From NCBI GenBank assembly GCA_937877385.1, contig CALGBJ010000041.1, positions 1 to 24,156 of the forward strand: 24,156 nt of DNA. Direction: 5' to 3'. Shown one piece after another: positions 1-7,041 of this stretch. This DNA is from an uncultured bacterium. Its GTDB lineage: Bacteria > Patescibacteriota > Minisyncoccia > UBA6257 > JAGGUH01. The position numbers were made by a program, and so were the translations under genes. The number at the start of each line of letters is the position of its first letter. The first letter of the stretch is position 1. Under the pieces are notes generated by a model. The model ran no database searches. It was not told the origin of the DNA and saw nothing but the letters and a program-made list of their open reading frames with translations.

Positions 1-1755
1 CCTTTGATTATTAGCCAGCCAGATATCCAATCTTCTGACTGGTACAAGAGATTTGCTTTGATTGTTGAAAAGTTGAAAGAAGGAGAAGATTATGAAGTTG
101 ATGAGAAATTTCGTTCGGTTAGTTTGACTTCTTCTGGTATAAGAAAAATTGAGAAAATGCTGGGGGTGACTAATTTGTATAGCCCGGATAATTTTCATTT
201 AGTTCATTATTTAGATGAGTCCCTTAAAGCCAAGGCCTTGTTTTTTAAAGACAAGGATTACGTGGTTAAAAACAACGAAATAGTTATTGTTGATGAATTT
301 ACTGGTCGGTTAATGCCTGGCCGAAGATTTTCTGGTGGTCTTCATCAGGCATTAGAAGCTAAGGAGAGAGTGCCGGTTAAAGCCGAATCAAGGACTTTGG
401 GGACAATTACTTACCAAAATTACTTCCGTTTGTATGAAAAATTGTCTGGGATGACAGGTACTGCTCAGCCTTCGGCTGAAGAGTTTGATAAGGTTTACCA
501 TTTAGAAGTTGTTTCTATTCCGACTAATAAACCAATGATAAGAAAAGACTTACCTGATTTGGTTTTTTTGACTAAAAAAGCCAAGTTTAGAAATTTAACT
601 AAGAGAGTTTTGGAAGCTTATCAAAAAGGTCGGCCAGTTTTAATAGGTACTCGTTCAATTGAGATGAACGAATTTGTTTCTCGGTTGTTTGAGCAATTTA
701 ATATTCCTCATCAAGTTTTGAATGCTAAACATCACGAAGAAGAAGGAGCGATTATTGCTCAAGCTGGCCGATTAAAAGCCGTGACCGTGGCTACTAATAT
801 GGCTGGTCGAGGAGTAGATATTATTTTAGGAGGAAATCCTCCCGATGAGGAGGAAGCCAAAAAAGTTAAAGAATTGGGCGGTCTTTTAGTTCTTGGTACA
901 GAAAGGCATGAAGCTAGGAGAATTGATGATCAGTTGAGAGGTCGAGCTGGCCGGCAAGGCGATCCTGGCTCAAGCCAATTTTATCTTTCTTTAGAAGATG
1001 ATTTGTTAAGAGTTTTTGGTTCAGAGAGGTTAAAAAAATTGATGGAGAAATTAAATATGCCAGAAGATTTGCCAATAGAGTCAAAATTGGTGGCTAAAGC
1101 AGTTAGAGAAGCCCAAAAAAAGATTGAAGGCATAAATTTTGATATTAGAAAAAGGACCTTAGAATACGATGAAGTCCTTCAAAAACAAAGAGAGAAATTT
1201 TATCAAGAAAGAGATAGTATTCTTTTAGCTGAAAAAGAAAATCTTCTTTTAGAAAAAGCCAAAAAGATTATTCTTAATTCTTTAAGAAAAATAACTCTTA
1301 GTTATTTTTCTCTTCCTCAAGAAAATTCTTTAGCTGAAATGTTTCTCAATCTTGGTTTAATTCAAGAAAAAGAAAGTTTTATAGAGAAGATTAAAGAGGC
1401 AAAGGAAAAAGAAGACCAGTCTCTTTTAGAGTCTTATTTAAGAGAAATTTCTTTAAAGGTTTTTGAAGAGAAATTTAAAGATATCGAAAAAAGAAATAAC
1501 GAAGAAAAAAGTAAGGTTTTCTTAACAATTAAAGTTTTGAGTTTGCAAATTTTAGATAACCTTTGGTCTCAGCATTTGGAAGATATGGAATCCTTAAGAG
1601 AATCAGTTAATATCAGGGCTTGGGGTCAAAGAGACCCTTTGGTTGAGTACAAAACTGAATCTCTAAAGATTTGGCGCGATTTCTTTGATAAATTTGAGCT
1701 TCTTTTTTTCCAAAACTTCTTTCTTTTCCTCAAGAAAATAACTAATGCTAGTTAG
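1..1755 (+). CDS. secA: SecA preprotein translocase ATPase, 5' truncated by window edge
   Basis: The reading frame is open from base 1, so the gene starts upstream; by alignment from memory with E. coli SecA about 215 N-terminal residues are missing, including the Walker A of NBD1. What remains starts at the PLIIS segment and holds the IVDEFTGR motif, the SRTLGTITYQNYFRLYEKLSGMTGTA-type NBD1 segment (broken here for length), NBD2 with GRPVLIGTRSIE, ATNMAGRGVDI and the arginine-finger motif QLRGRAGRQGDPGSS, and the helical scaffold/wing ending in the WSQHLEDME and RAWGQRDP motifs. It drives Sec-dependent export by ATP hydrolysis at SecYEG. The protein stops at residues KKITNAS without the usual C-terminal CxCxSG zinc/SecB-binding tail. 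The stop overlaps the next gene by 11 bases, so the two are probably co-translated. Confidence 0.97.
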   Translation, partial: PLIISQPDIQSSDWYKRFALIVEKLKEGEDYEVDEKFRSVSLTSSGIRKIEKMLGVTNLYSPDNFHLVHYLDESLKAKALFFKDKDYVVKNNEIVIVDEFTGRLMPGRRFSGGLHQALEAKERVPVKAESRTLGTITYQNYFRLYEKLSGMTGTAQPSAEEFDKVYHLEVVSIPTNKPMIRKDLPDLVFLTKKAKFRNLTKRVLEAYQKGRPVLIGTRSIEMNEFVSRLFEQFNIPHQVLNAKHHEEEGAIIAQAGRLKAVTVATNMAGRGVDIILGGNPPDEEEAKKVKELGGLLVLGTERHEARRIDDQLRGRAGRQGDPGSSQFYLSLEDDLLRVFGSERLKKLMEKLNMPEDLPIESKLVAKAVREAQKKIEGINFDIRKRTLEYDEVLQKQREKFYQERDSILLAEKENLLLEKAKKIILNSLRKITLSYFSLPQENSLAEMFLNLGLIQEKESFIEKIKEAKEKEDQSLLESYLREISLKVFEEKFKDIEKRNNEEKSKVFLTIKVLSLQILDNLWSQHLEDMESLRESVNIRAWGQRDPLVEYKTESLKIWRDFFDKFELLFFQNFFLFLKKITNAS

Positions 1756-2110
1756 AAAGGAAGATATTATTTGGACTAAGCATTCTCAAGAGAAGTTAAG
1801 GGAATATAATTTGAGCAAGTCGAGGATTGTTAGAGTTTTGAGGAATCCGCAAAGAGTAGAAGAGGGTATTGCGCCGAGAACTTTGGCTTTGATGCAACCG
1901 GCTGGTTCAAAAAAACATCCTTATGAGATTTGGCTGATGGCCCAGATAATTTTTCCTAAAAGAAAGAAAGTTAAGGAAATTGATAGAATTGATAAGAGAT
2001 ATAAGGTTAGAATTATTAGTGCTTGGAAATATCCTGGTCAAACTCCGATAGGTAAGCCGATAAAGATTCCTGAAGATGCTTTAGAAGAGTTGGCTAAGTT
2101 TTCTTTTTGA
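1745..2110 (+). CDS. Small DUF4258-like basic protein
   Basis: A 121-residue basic protein starting inside the last codons of secA. The N-terminal half (WTKHSQEKLREYNLSKSRI, then VLRNPQRVEEG) follows the pattern seen in DUF4258 and related RelE-like folds: an initial His/Arg helix, a second helix with a regularly spaced V-L-x-N-P, then beta strands. A central YEIWLMAQI strand and a YKVRIISAWKYPG strand would complete the sheet. DUF4258 is of unknown function and some relatives are toxin-like, but there is no antitoxin gene beside it, and coupling to secA argues against a free toxin module. Residue-level function is not recognised. The gene ends in TGA and its last codons lie within the loop of the terminator hairpin that follows. 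Confidence 0.75.
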   Translation: MLVRKEDIIWTKHSQEKLREYNLSKSRIVRVLRNPQRVEEGIAPRTLALMQPAGSKKHPYEIWLMAQIIFPKRKKVKEIDRIDKRYKVRIISAWKYPGQTPIGKPIKIPEDALEELAKFSF

Positions 2111-2126
2111 AATCTTCAGGTTTTTT
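2069..2126 (+). terminator. Intrinsic-type terminator of the secA operon
   Basis: A perfect 9-bp stem, CCTGAAGAT (2069-2077) with ATCTTCAGG (2112-2120), is followed directly by six T (2121-2126). The loop is long (34 nt) and contains the last codons and stop of the DUF4258-like gene, so the left arm is coding. The T-run and position between genes favour termination; the long loop lowers confidence. Confidence 0.55.
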
Positions 2127-2129
2127 CTC

Positions 2130-2157
2130 TTGTCTTTTAGGTAGAAATCTTTATAAT
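2130..2157 (+). promoter_or_regulatory. Promoter of the exonuclease/kinase pair, leaderless layout
   Basis: TTGTCT (2130-2135), 16-nt spacer, consensus TATAAT (2152-2157). The ATG lies 8 nt after the -10 box, so the expected +1 falls at or next to the start codon. It sits directly after the terminator T-run. No Shine-Dalgarno sequence is possible in so short a leader. Confidence 0.6.
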
Positions 2158-2165
2158 TTTGACAA

Positions 2166-3098
2166 ATGAGTAGATCATTAGTTTTGATTGATGCCAATGC
2201 TTTGATTCATCGTGCTTTCCATGCTTTGCCTCAATTAAAAACCAAAAACGGCCAGCCGATTCAGGCGGTTTATGGTTTTTTTAGTTTATTTTTTAAGATG
2301 TTTAAAGAGATCAAGCCAAGCTATTTGGCGGTTGCTTTTGACAGGCCAGAGGAAACTTTTAGGCATAAAGAATTTGTTGAATACAAAGCTCAAAGACCGA
2401 AGACGCCAGAAGAGTTGGTTTCCCAGATTCCTATAGTTAAGGAAATTCTTTATGCTTTTGGTGTGCCAATTTTAGAAAAAGTTGGTTATGAAGCCGATGA
2501 TATTATTGGAAGTTTAGTAGAGAAATTTAAAGACAATAAAAAAATTGAAAAAGTTATTATTGTTACTGGCGATTTGGATAGTTTGCAATTGGTTAAGAAT
2601 GAAAAGGTTTTAGTTTGGACATTAAAAACTGGGCTTAGTCAGTCGATTGTTTATGACGAAAAGAAAGTTAGAAAAAGATTTGCTTTAGGGCCAGCTAATT
2701 TAGTTGATTTTAAAGCCCTTAAGGGCGATCCTTCTGATAACATTCCCGGAGTTCCTGGTATTGGCGAGAAAACGGCTCAGAAATTGATTGCCAAATTTAA
2801 AACTTTAGAAAATCTTTATCAGAAATTAGAAAAAGAGCCAGAAGAATTCGCTGATTTTCCTAAAAAAGTTATTTCTTCTTTAAAAGAAAATAAGGAAAAG
2901 GCCTTTTTTAGCAAAAAACTCATTGCTCTTCGTTTAGATCTTGGTTTAAAAATCAGTTTTGGCGATTTAACTCTAAAAATTAATCAAAAAAAGATAAAAG
3001 AACTTTTTCAAAAATATGAATTTAATACTCTCTGGCAGAGATTTTTAGAAATTTTTTCTCCTGAAAAAGAGAAAAAACAAGAGAGTTTGATTTTTTAA
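2166..3098 (+). CDS. Stand-alone 5'-3' exonuclease (PolA N-terminal-domain type)
   Basis: A 310-residue FEN-like 5' nuclease, equal in extent to the 5'-3' exonuclease domain of DNA polymerase I, with no 3'-5' exonuclease or polymerase domain following; it ends at the kinase gene. Metal-binding acidic residues are visible in order: D9 (LIDANALIHRAF), D59 (AFDRPEETFR), EADD 109-112, GDLDS 135-139, and GDPSDN 187-192, followed by the helix-3-turn-helix segment IPGVPGIGEKTAQKLI, which binds duplex DNA. The likely role is removal of RNA primers and flaps in replication and excision repair, working with a polymerase encoded elsewhere. Start chosen because the ATG is preceded at 8 nt by a consensus -10 box. 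Split 5' nuclease genes are common in CPR bacteria (established knowledge). Confidence 0.93.
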   Translation: MSRSLVLIDANALIHRAFHALPQLKTKNGQPIQAVYGFFSLFFKMFKEIKPSYLAVAFDRPEETFRHKEFVEYKAQRPKTPEELVSQIPIVKEILYAFGVPILEKVGYEADDIIGSLVEKFKDNKKIEKVIIVTGDLDSLQLVKNEKVLVWTLKTGLSQSIVYDEKKVRKRFALGPANLVDFKALKGDPSDNIPGVPGIGEKTAQKLIAKFKTLENLYQKLEKEPEEFADFPKKVISSLKENKEKAFFSKKLIALRLDLGLKISFGDLTLKINQKKIKELFQKYEFNTLWQRFLEIFSPEKEKKQESLIF

Positions 3099-3100
3099 AA

Positions 3101-4435
3101 ATGAAAAATAATTGGAAAATTTTTAAAAAAACCTTTAGAGAGCTTTCTTTATTTTGGCCTTTTTTCTTCTTTTTGTTTTTTCTTGTCCTTTTTTTAGTTT
3201 TTTATTCTTTTAAGTTTTCTTGGTTTAGTTTCTTTTTTTTAGCAATTTTATCTATCTTTCTTTTTTTAGTTTTCAGACAGATTTTCTCTTTGATCAAAAG
3301 ATATTTTATTTTAAGCAAAGAAAGAAACTATATTCTTTCTATAGTTGAGGGCTTGCTTGATGCGGTTATTGCTTACGATGAGGATTTTGTTGTTACTGTT
3401 TTTAATTCTTCGGCTGAAAAAATGTTCTCTTTGTCAAAGAAAGAAGTTATTGGCAAGGTGATTAAACCTTCTTTGATAAGAGAGCCCTCTTGGCAACTTT
3501 TGGTTCAAGTTGTTTTTCCTTCTTTGGCACCGGCAATAAAGAACAGGGTTAAGAGCAAGTTTCGTGAGGAGTTTGATTTGGTTTTTAAAGAACCAGAAAG
3601 AGAATTTCATATTTCTTCTGGTCGCTTGTTAGATGCTAAAGGAAAAATAATTGGTTTCGTTAAAGTTATTCACGATTCTACCAGAGAGAGACAACTTCTT
3701 AAAGAAAAAACAGAATTTTTAGATATTGCTGCTCATAATTTAAATACACCGGCAACTGAAATTAGATGGGGTATAGAAACTTTGTCTCAGATTTTACAGG
3801 AAAGAAAGGACCTTCCTCAAGAGGTTTCTTCTTTGATTAGTAAGCTTAAACGAGCAATTAGTAATTTGATTGAGATAGTTGATGAAATTCTTTCGGCCGC
3901 CAAAATAGAGGAAGGAAGGTTTGGTTATAATTTCCAATTAGGTGACATAGAGGAATTGATAGAAGAGAGATTAAAAAAATGGTTGGATATTGCTCAGAAG
4001 CATTCGCTAAAAGTTTATTTTTCTAAAAGTAAAGAGAGATTGCCAAAAGTGTTTTTTGATAAGTTTAGGATCGGTTTGGTTATAGACAATCTTTTAGAAA
4101 ATGCCATTCTTTATAATGTTAAAAACGGAGAGATTGAAGTGAAAGTAGAGAAAGATCCTCAAAGACCTTATTTAATTGTTAGTGTTAGAGATACTGGTAT
4201 TGGTATCGGCGAAAAAGAGAGAGAAAAAGTTTTTGCTAAATTTTTCCGTTCAGAGAAAGCCAAAAAACATCAAGTTGAAGGTATCGGTTTGGGCCTTTAT
4301 ATTTGCCGCAATATTATTCGTCGGCACGGAGGCAAAATATGGTTTAAATCAGTAGAGAATCGTGGTTCTACTTTTTATTTTTCTCTACCAGTTAAAAAAG
4401 AATTAATCCCACCGAAAGAAGTACCTTTGGTTTGA
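3101..4435 (+). CDS. Membrane PAS sensor histidine kinase, orphan
   Basis: 444 residues. Two very Phe-rich membrane helices (about 16-37 and 40-66) with almost no extracytoplasmic loop, a PAS domain (about 74-195), a HisKA dimerisation helix with the phospho-acceptor H212 in AAHNLNTPATEIRWG, and a HATPase_c domain with N box IDNLLENAILYN (328-339), G1 DTGIGIG (364-370), F box FAKFFRS and G2 GIGLGLYICR (394-403). The H box reads HNLNTP instead of the usual HELRTP, but the His and the Thr-Pro are kept. The signal is probably sensed in the membrane or by the cytosolic PAS. It starts 2 bp after the exonuclease stop and has no response-regulator gene in this window, so its partner is unknown. The next gene is convergent with a 9-bp gap. 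Confidence 0.93.
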   Translation: MKNNWKIFKKTFRELSLFWPFFFFLFFLVLFLVFYSFKFSWFSFFFLAILSIFLFLVFRQIFSLIKRYFILSKERNYILSIVEGLLDAVIAYDEDFVVTVFNSSAEKMFSLSKKEVIGKVIKPSLIREPSWQLLVQVVFPSLAPAIKNRVKSKFREEFDLVFKEPEREFHISSGRLLDAKGKIIGFVKVIHDSTRERQLLKEKTEFLDIAAHNLNTPATEIRWGIETLSQILQERKDLPQEVSSLISKLKRAISNLIEIVDEILSAAKIEEGRFGYNFQLGDIEELIEERLKKWLDIAQKHSLKVYFSKSKERLPKVFFDKFRIGLVIDNLLENAILYNVKNGEIEVKVEKDPQRPYLIVSVRDTGIGIGEKEREKVFAKFFRSEKAKKHQVEGIGLGLYICRNIIRRHGGKIWFKSVENRGSTFYFSLPVKKELIPPKEVPLV

Positions 4436-4444
4436 GGAGGGCAA

Positions 4445-4993
4445 TTAGAATTTCACTTTGGGCACTTCTCGGGCTTCCTCTTCTGTTTCAAAAAAAGGAT
4501 ATTTTTTAAAAGAGAAAAATTTGACTATCAAGTTGTTGGGAAATTTCTCTAGAGCAATATTGTAGTCTCTAACATTGCTGTTGTAAAATCTTCTGGCTGC
4601 TTGAATTTTATCCTCGCTGTCGGTGAGGTCTTTCTGGAGCAAAAGAAAATTCTGGCTAGCTTTTAACTGGGGATAATTTTCGGCTACGGCAAAGAGACTT
4701 TTAAGAGTTTGGGTTAAAAAATTTTCGGCTTTAGCTTTTTCTTCTAAAGAGTCAGCTTTGATGGCTTTACTTCTGGCTTCAGTTACTTTGGTTAAAACCT
4801 CTTTTTCATGCCAGGCATAACCTTTAACTGTTTCTACTAAATTTGGAATTAAGTTATACCTTCTCTTTAATTGAACTTCAATATCAGCCCAGGCTTCTTT
4901 AACTTGATTTTTAAGTCGGATTAATTTGTTGTAAACAAAAACCAACCAAAGAAAAATAATAGCAATAAGGGAAAGGATTATTTTTAAAATCAT
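4445..4993 (-). CDS. lemA: LemA family membrane protein
   Basis: 182 residues: one N-terminal membrane helix (about 2-23) followed by the long coiled helical bundle typical of LemA, with the family signature region VKEAWADIEVQLKRRYNLIP then NLVETVKGYAWHEKEVL, and later RRFYNSNVRDYN followed by LEKFPNN. LemA proteins are envelope-anchored helical proteins of poorly known function, often beside HtpX or TPM-domain genes; no such neighbour is present here. The ATG is preceded by an A-rich stretch without clear Shine-Dalgarno. Immediately upstream on the same strand lies the candidate structured RNA 5144-5010, which could be its 5' leader. Confidence 0.93.
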   Translation of the reverse strand: MILKIILSLIAIIFLWLVFVYNKLIRLKNQVKEAWADIEVQLKRRYNLIPNLVETVKGYAWHEKEVLTKVTEARSKAIKADSLEEKAKAENFLTQTLKSLFAVAENYPQLKASQNFLLLQKDLTDSEDKIQAARRFYNSNVRDYNIALEKFPNNLIVKFFSFKKYPFFETEEEAREVPKVKF

Positions 4994-5009
4994 ATTTTTT
5001 TCTTTAAAT

Positions 5010-5144
5010 GGCCTCGCCTGGCGAGATTTCCCGGCTTAACACCAGGTGGGTGCCCATACCATTACTCTGTTCCTCAGAACTGGAGTAGTGGATCCGGGCT
5101 CCCGAAAGATGATGTTCGACCCGAGATCTTGCCTAAGCGAGACC
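5010..5144 (-). ncRNA. Candidate structured RNA or lemA 5' leader
   Basis: A distinctly GC-richer 135-nt block in AT-rich surroundings. Read on the minus strand it opens with GGUCUCGC (5144-5137) and closes with GCGAGGCC (5017-5010), an 8-bp terminal stem with one U-G pair. Inside, GGCAAGAU can pair with AUCUCGCC apart from one mismatch, and the apex is a GUUC-UGAG-GAAC hairpin flanked by a longer imperfect stem. A minus-strand promoter at 5179-5151 predicts the +1 at 5144, exactly the first base of the stem. Some inner pairs form better on the plus strand (wobbles instead of A-C mismatches), so orientation is not settled. It lacks the GGAA/AGCAG of SRP RNA, the CCGAAC of 5S rRNA, and a tmRNA T-arm. 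No poly-U terminator follows, so read-through into lemA 16 nt later is possible. Confidence 0.5.
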
Positions 5145-5150
5145 ACTTTC

Positions 5151-5179
5151 ATAATAGCAAAAAAACTTTTTTAAAGCAA
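5151..5179 (-). promoter_or_regulatory. Promoter for the structured RNA / lemA
   Basis: On the minus strand TTGCTT (5179-5174), a 17-nt spacer, and TATTAT (5156-5151). The predicted +1 (7 nt downstream) is the G at 5144. Confidence 0.55.
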
Positions 5180-5184
5180 GCCAA

Positions 5185-5259
5185 TAACTGCCAATTGCCA
5201 ATTGGCAATTGGCAGTTAGCTATTAGCTATTAGCTATTGGCTGTTGGCTATTGGCAAAT
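5185..5259. repeat. Heptad repeats with a 34-bp perfect palindrome
   Basis: 5185-5218 is a perfect 34-bp inverted repeat without loop. Its right half runs into a tandem series of 7-bp units of the form RGCWRTT (GGCAATT, GGCAGTT, AGCTATT, GGCTGTT and so on) that stays in register from 5204 to 5259. The left half holds the same unit in reverse complement (AACTGCC, AATTGCC). The same unit recurs reversed at 14918-14959. No coding potential is seen. Confidence 0.85.
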
Positions 5260-5423
5260 AGATATTCATAGAAACTTATAGAAATTTATTGAAATTTATT
5301 GTTTTATTGTCTATTAACGAGTTAACGAGTTTAATATTAAAAATTCGAATTTGGGATTTAGAATTTAGAATTTAGAATTTCAAATTAAGATATAATCGTG
5401 TCTTAATTAAAAGAAAAAGGAAA
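5260..5423. repeat. Gene-free spacer with decamer and heptad repeats
   Basis: 5268-5297 holds three tandem decamers (ATAGAAACTT, ATAGAAATTT, ATTGAAATTT). 5342-5390 holds seven 7-bp units of the ATTTAGA type in perfect register (three identical copies at 5356-5376, flanked by ATTTGGG and ATTTCAA). A TATAAT at 5391-5396 has no convincing -35 and no plus-strand gene after it. Nothing else is seen up to the stop of the minus-strand gene at 5424. Confidence 0.8.
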
Positions 5424-5789
5424 TTATTTTTTAATGATGAGTTTCCAATCTTGGTAGCAGTTAATTCCCTGATAAATTACTCCTAATAAAAAGCCAAGAA
5501 ATAATTCATTGTTGATAATTGGCAATTTCAAAATAACTCCTAAGATAAGAAGAAGAGTAGAGTAAAGCCAATGGTGAAGATGAATTTGCCAATTTTTTAT
5601 TTTAATAATCAGAGATTTAAAAATTTTTGGCTGTTCGCCTTCTTTTTTGCCAGCAAGGAATTTGGCAGAAAAATAACCCCAAAGTCCTCCTATTAAAAAT
5701 AAAAAATATCCGCAAGAAATCACCAAAAATAAAAAAAGGAAGATGATTTTTTTCTTAAATTTATTTTTCAAAAAATTTAAAAAATTCAT
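5424..5789 (-). CDS. Small membrane protein with IHLHHW motif
   Basis: 121 residues, not assigned to a family. A basic N-terminus (KNKFKKK) is followed by a strong membrane helix (about 14-42, ending GGLWGYFSAKFL), a cytosolic or external basic loop, the His-rich motif IHLHHW at 69-74 entering a second helix (about 75-90), and a third helix (about 95-109, LFLGFLLGVIYQG) with a conserved-looking YQDW close to the end. The clustered histidines at a membrane boundary could bind a metal, but this is inference. It stands alone on the minus strand between repeat-rich DNA and the divergent yidC operon. A weak minus-strand promoter (TTTGAT 5840-5835, 18 nt, TAGAAT 5816-5811) would give a leader of about 15 nt. 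Confidence 0.7.
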   Translation of the reverse strand: MNFLNFLKNKFKKKIIFLFLFLVISCGYFLFLIGGLWGYFSAKFLAGKKEGEQPKIFKSLIIKIKNWQIHLHHWLYSTLLLILGVILKLPIINNELFLGFLLGVIYQGINCYQDWKLIIKK

Positions 5790-5850
5790 TGCTTTTTTGA
5801 AATTTCTAAAATTCTAAAAGAAAAATAAAAATAAATCAAATAGAAAAACA

Positions 5851-5879
5851 TTGACTTTTAAGAGGAAAAAAAGTAGAAT
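5851..5879 (+). promoter_or_regulatory. Promoter of the yidC-khpB-pheS operon
   Basis: TTGACT (5851-5856), 17-nt spacer, TAGAAT (5874-5879). The yidC ATG at 5894 begins 14 nt after the -10 box, leaving a leader of about 8 nt without a Shine-Dalgarno sequence. Confidence 0.7.
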
Positions 5880-5893
5880 GTGAAGAATTTATT

Positions 5894-6577
5894 ATGTGGC
5901 ATGCAATTTTTATTCAACCGATTTTTAACTTATTAATTTTAATTTACAATATTTTGCCCTATAAAGACATTGGTTTGGCAGTGATTATTTTAACTATTTT
6001 AATTAAAGTCATTCTTTTTCCCTTTCAATATCAAGGGATGAAAACACAAAAGAAGATGGCTTTATTAACACCTGAACTAAAAAAAATTAAAGAGAAGCAT
6101 AAAAACGATTTGACCAAACAAGCCGAGGAGATGAGAAACCTCTATAAAAAGCATCGAGTTAATCCTTTTGCTACTTTAGCTTTTTTAATCCAGATACCGG
6201 TTATTTTTGCTCTCTACCGAGTTTTTTGGGGAGGTTTTTTACCAGAAAAATTAAGTCAAGAACTTTATCATTTTGTTGCCAATCCTGGCCAAGTGAATCT
6301 TTTATTTTTAGGCATTATTAATCTCTCTCAGAAGAATTTCTTCTTGGCTTTTTTAACTGGCTTAACTCAGTATCTGCAATCAAAATTTTTTTCCAAACAA
6401 ACTTTGGCTGGTCAGTCAGGAGGTTTTTCTAAAAAAATTCAAGAACAAATGATTTTCTTAGGACCAGTTTTTTCTTTTGTTGTTGCTGCTAGTTTGCCGT
6501 CTATTATTGCCCTCTACTGGCTAGTTTCAAATTTATTTTCTTTTGTCGAAAGTTTTTATTTATTCAGGAAAAAATAA
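5894..6577 (+). CDS. yidC: YidC/Oxa1/SpoIIIJ membrane protein insertase
   Basis: 227 residues, the short Gram-positive-like form without the large periplasmic domain. Membrane segments are at about 4-21, 24-45, 94-112, 130-150 and 186-215. The first core helix IGLAVIILTILIKVILFPFQ carries K38 where most family members have the functional Arg of the hydrophilic groove; the positive charge is kept. The cytosolic loop KKMALLTPELKKIKEKH matches the family coiled-coil hairpin, and NPFATLAFLIQIPVIFALYRVF matches the conserved third segment. It inserts membrane proteins alone or with SecYEG. There is no obvious lipoprotein Cys near the start. It is followed 2 bp later by khpB, the widely conserved yidC-jag order. 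Confidence 0.95.
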   Translation: MWHAIFIQPIFNLLILIYNILPYKDIGLAVIILTILIKVILFPFQYQGMKTQKKMALLTPELKKIKEKHKNDLTKQAEEMRNLYKKHRVNPFATLAFLIQIPVIFALYRVFWGGFLPEKLSQELYHFVANPGQVNLLFLGIINLSQKNFFLAFLTGLTQYLQSKFFSKQTLAGQSGGFSKKIQEQMIFLGPVFSFVVAASLPSIIALYWLVSNLFSFVESFYLFRKK

Positions 6578-6579
6578 AG

Positions 6580-7038
6580 ATGGAGGAAAATGAATTAAAA
6601 GAAAAAATTTTAAGTTTTGTTAAATATCTTTTTAGTAAACCCGAGCTTTTAGAGGTGAAAGTTAGTAAGAAGGATGATTCTTGGCAAATTCTTCTTTTTC
6701 ATCCTTATGAGGAAAATTTAGCCAACCGAAACGAAGAAGTTTTGGAAGCAATTGAAACTATTATTAGAAAAATTATTTTTAAAAAAACTAAAGAAATAGT
6801 CCCTATTTATTTTGACTTTAATAATCTTAAAAAGAAGAAAGAAGAAAAATTAAGAGAAATCGTCAGAAAAATTGCCCTTAAAGTTTCTCACACTAAAGAA
6901 GAAATTACCTTGCCAAAGATGAATTCTTATCAAAGAAGAATTGTTCATTTAGAAATTGCTCAATATCCTGATTTACAAACAGAAAGTATTGGTGAGGAAC
7001 CGGAGAGAAGAGTGGTTATAAAATATAGAGAAAAATAA
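6580..7038 (+). CDS. khpB: KhpB/Jag-type KH-R3H RNA-binding protein
   Basis: 152 residues. The C-terminal half is a clear R3H domain: LPKMNSYQRRIVHLEIAQ with the R-x3-H core, then the family-typical acidic ending TESIGEEPERRVVIKY. The preceding region (about 30-95) has the size and strand/helix order of the KH domain of Jag/KhpB, but the RNA-gripping GxxG loop (GKRG in relatives) appears as ANRN. The N-terminal Jag_N domain is absent, so the protein is shorter than usual. KhpB binds RNA and influences cell division and wall growth in Firmicutes. It lies 2 bp after yidC and 3 bp before pheS, consistent with one operon. Confidence 0.85.
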   Translation: MEENELKEKILSFVKYLFSKPELLEVKVSKKDDSWQILLFHPYEENLANRNEEVLEAIETIIRKIIFKKTKEIVPIYFDFNNLKKKKEEKLREIVRKIALKVSHTKEEITLPKMNSYQRRIVHLEIAQYPDLQTESIGEEPERRVVIKYREK

Positions 7039-7041
7039 AAA

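Noticed and set aside
5034..5126. Integron attC-like site (GCTTAAC fits RYYYAAC)
   Set aside because: The partner motif reads GTTCGAC, which breaks GTTRRRY, and no integrase or cassette structure is present.
5010..5144. SRP RNA, 5S rRNA, tmRNA or RNase P RNA
   Set aside because: The GGAA tetraloop with AGCAG, the CCGAAC loop, a pairing T-arm and the conserved P4 strands are all missing; only a GUUCGAC and a UCCGGGCUCC stretch look superficially similar.
5391..5396. TATAAT as a plus-strand promoter
   Set aside because: No -35 box at a suitable distance and no plus-strand gene downstream; it is probably part of the AT-rich repeat tract.
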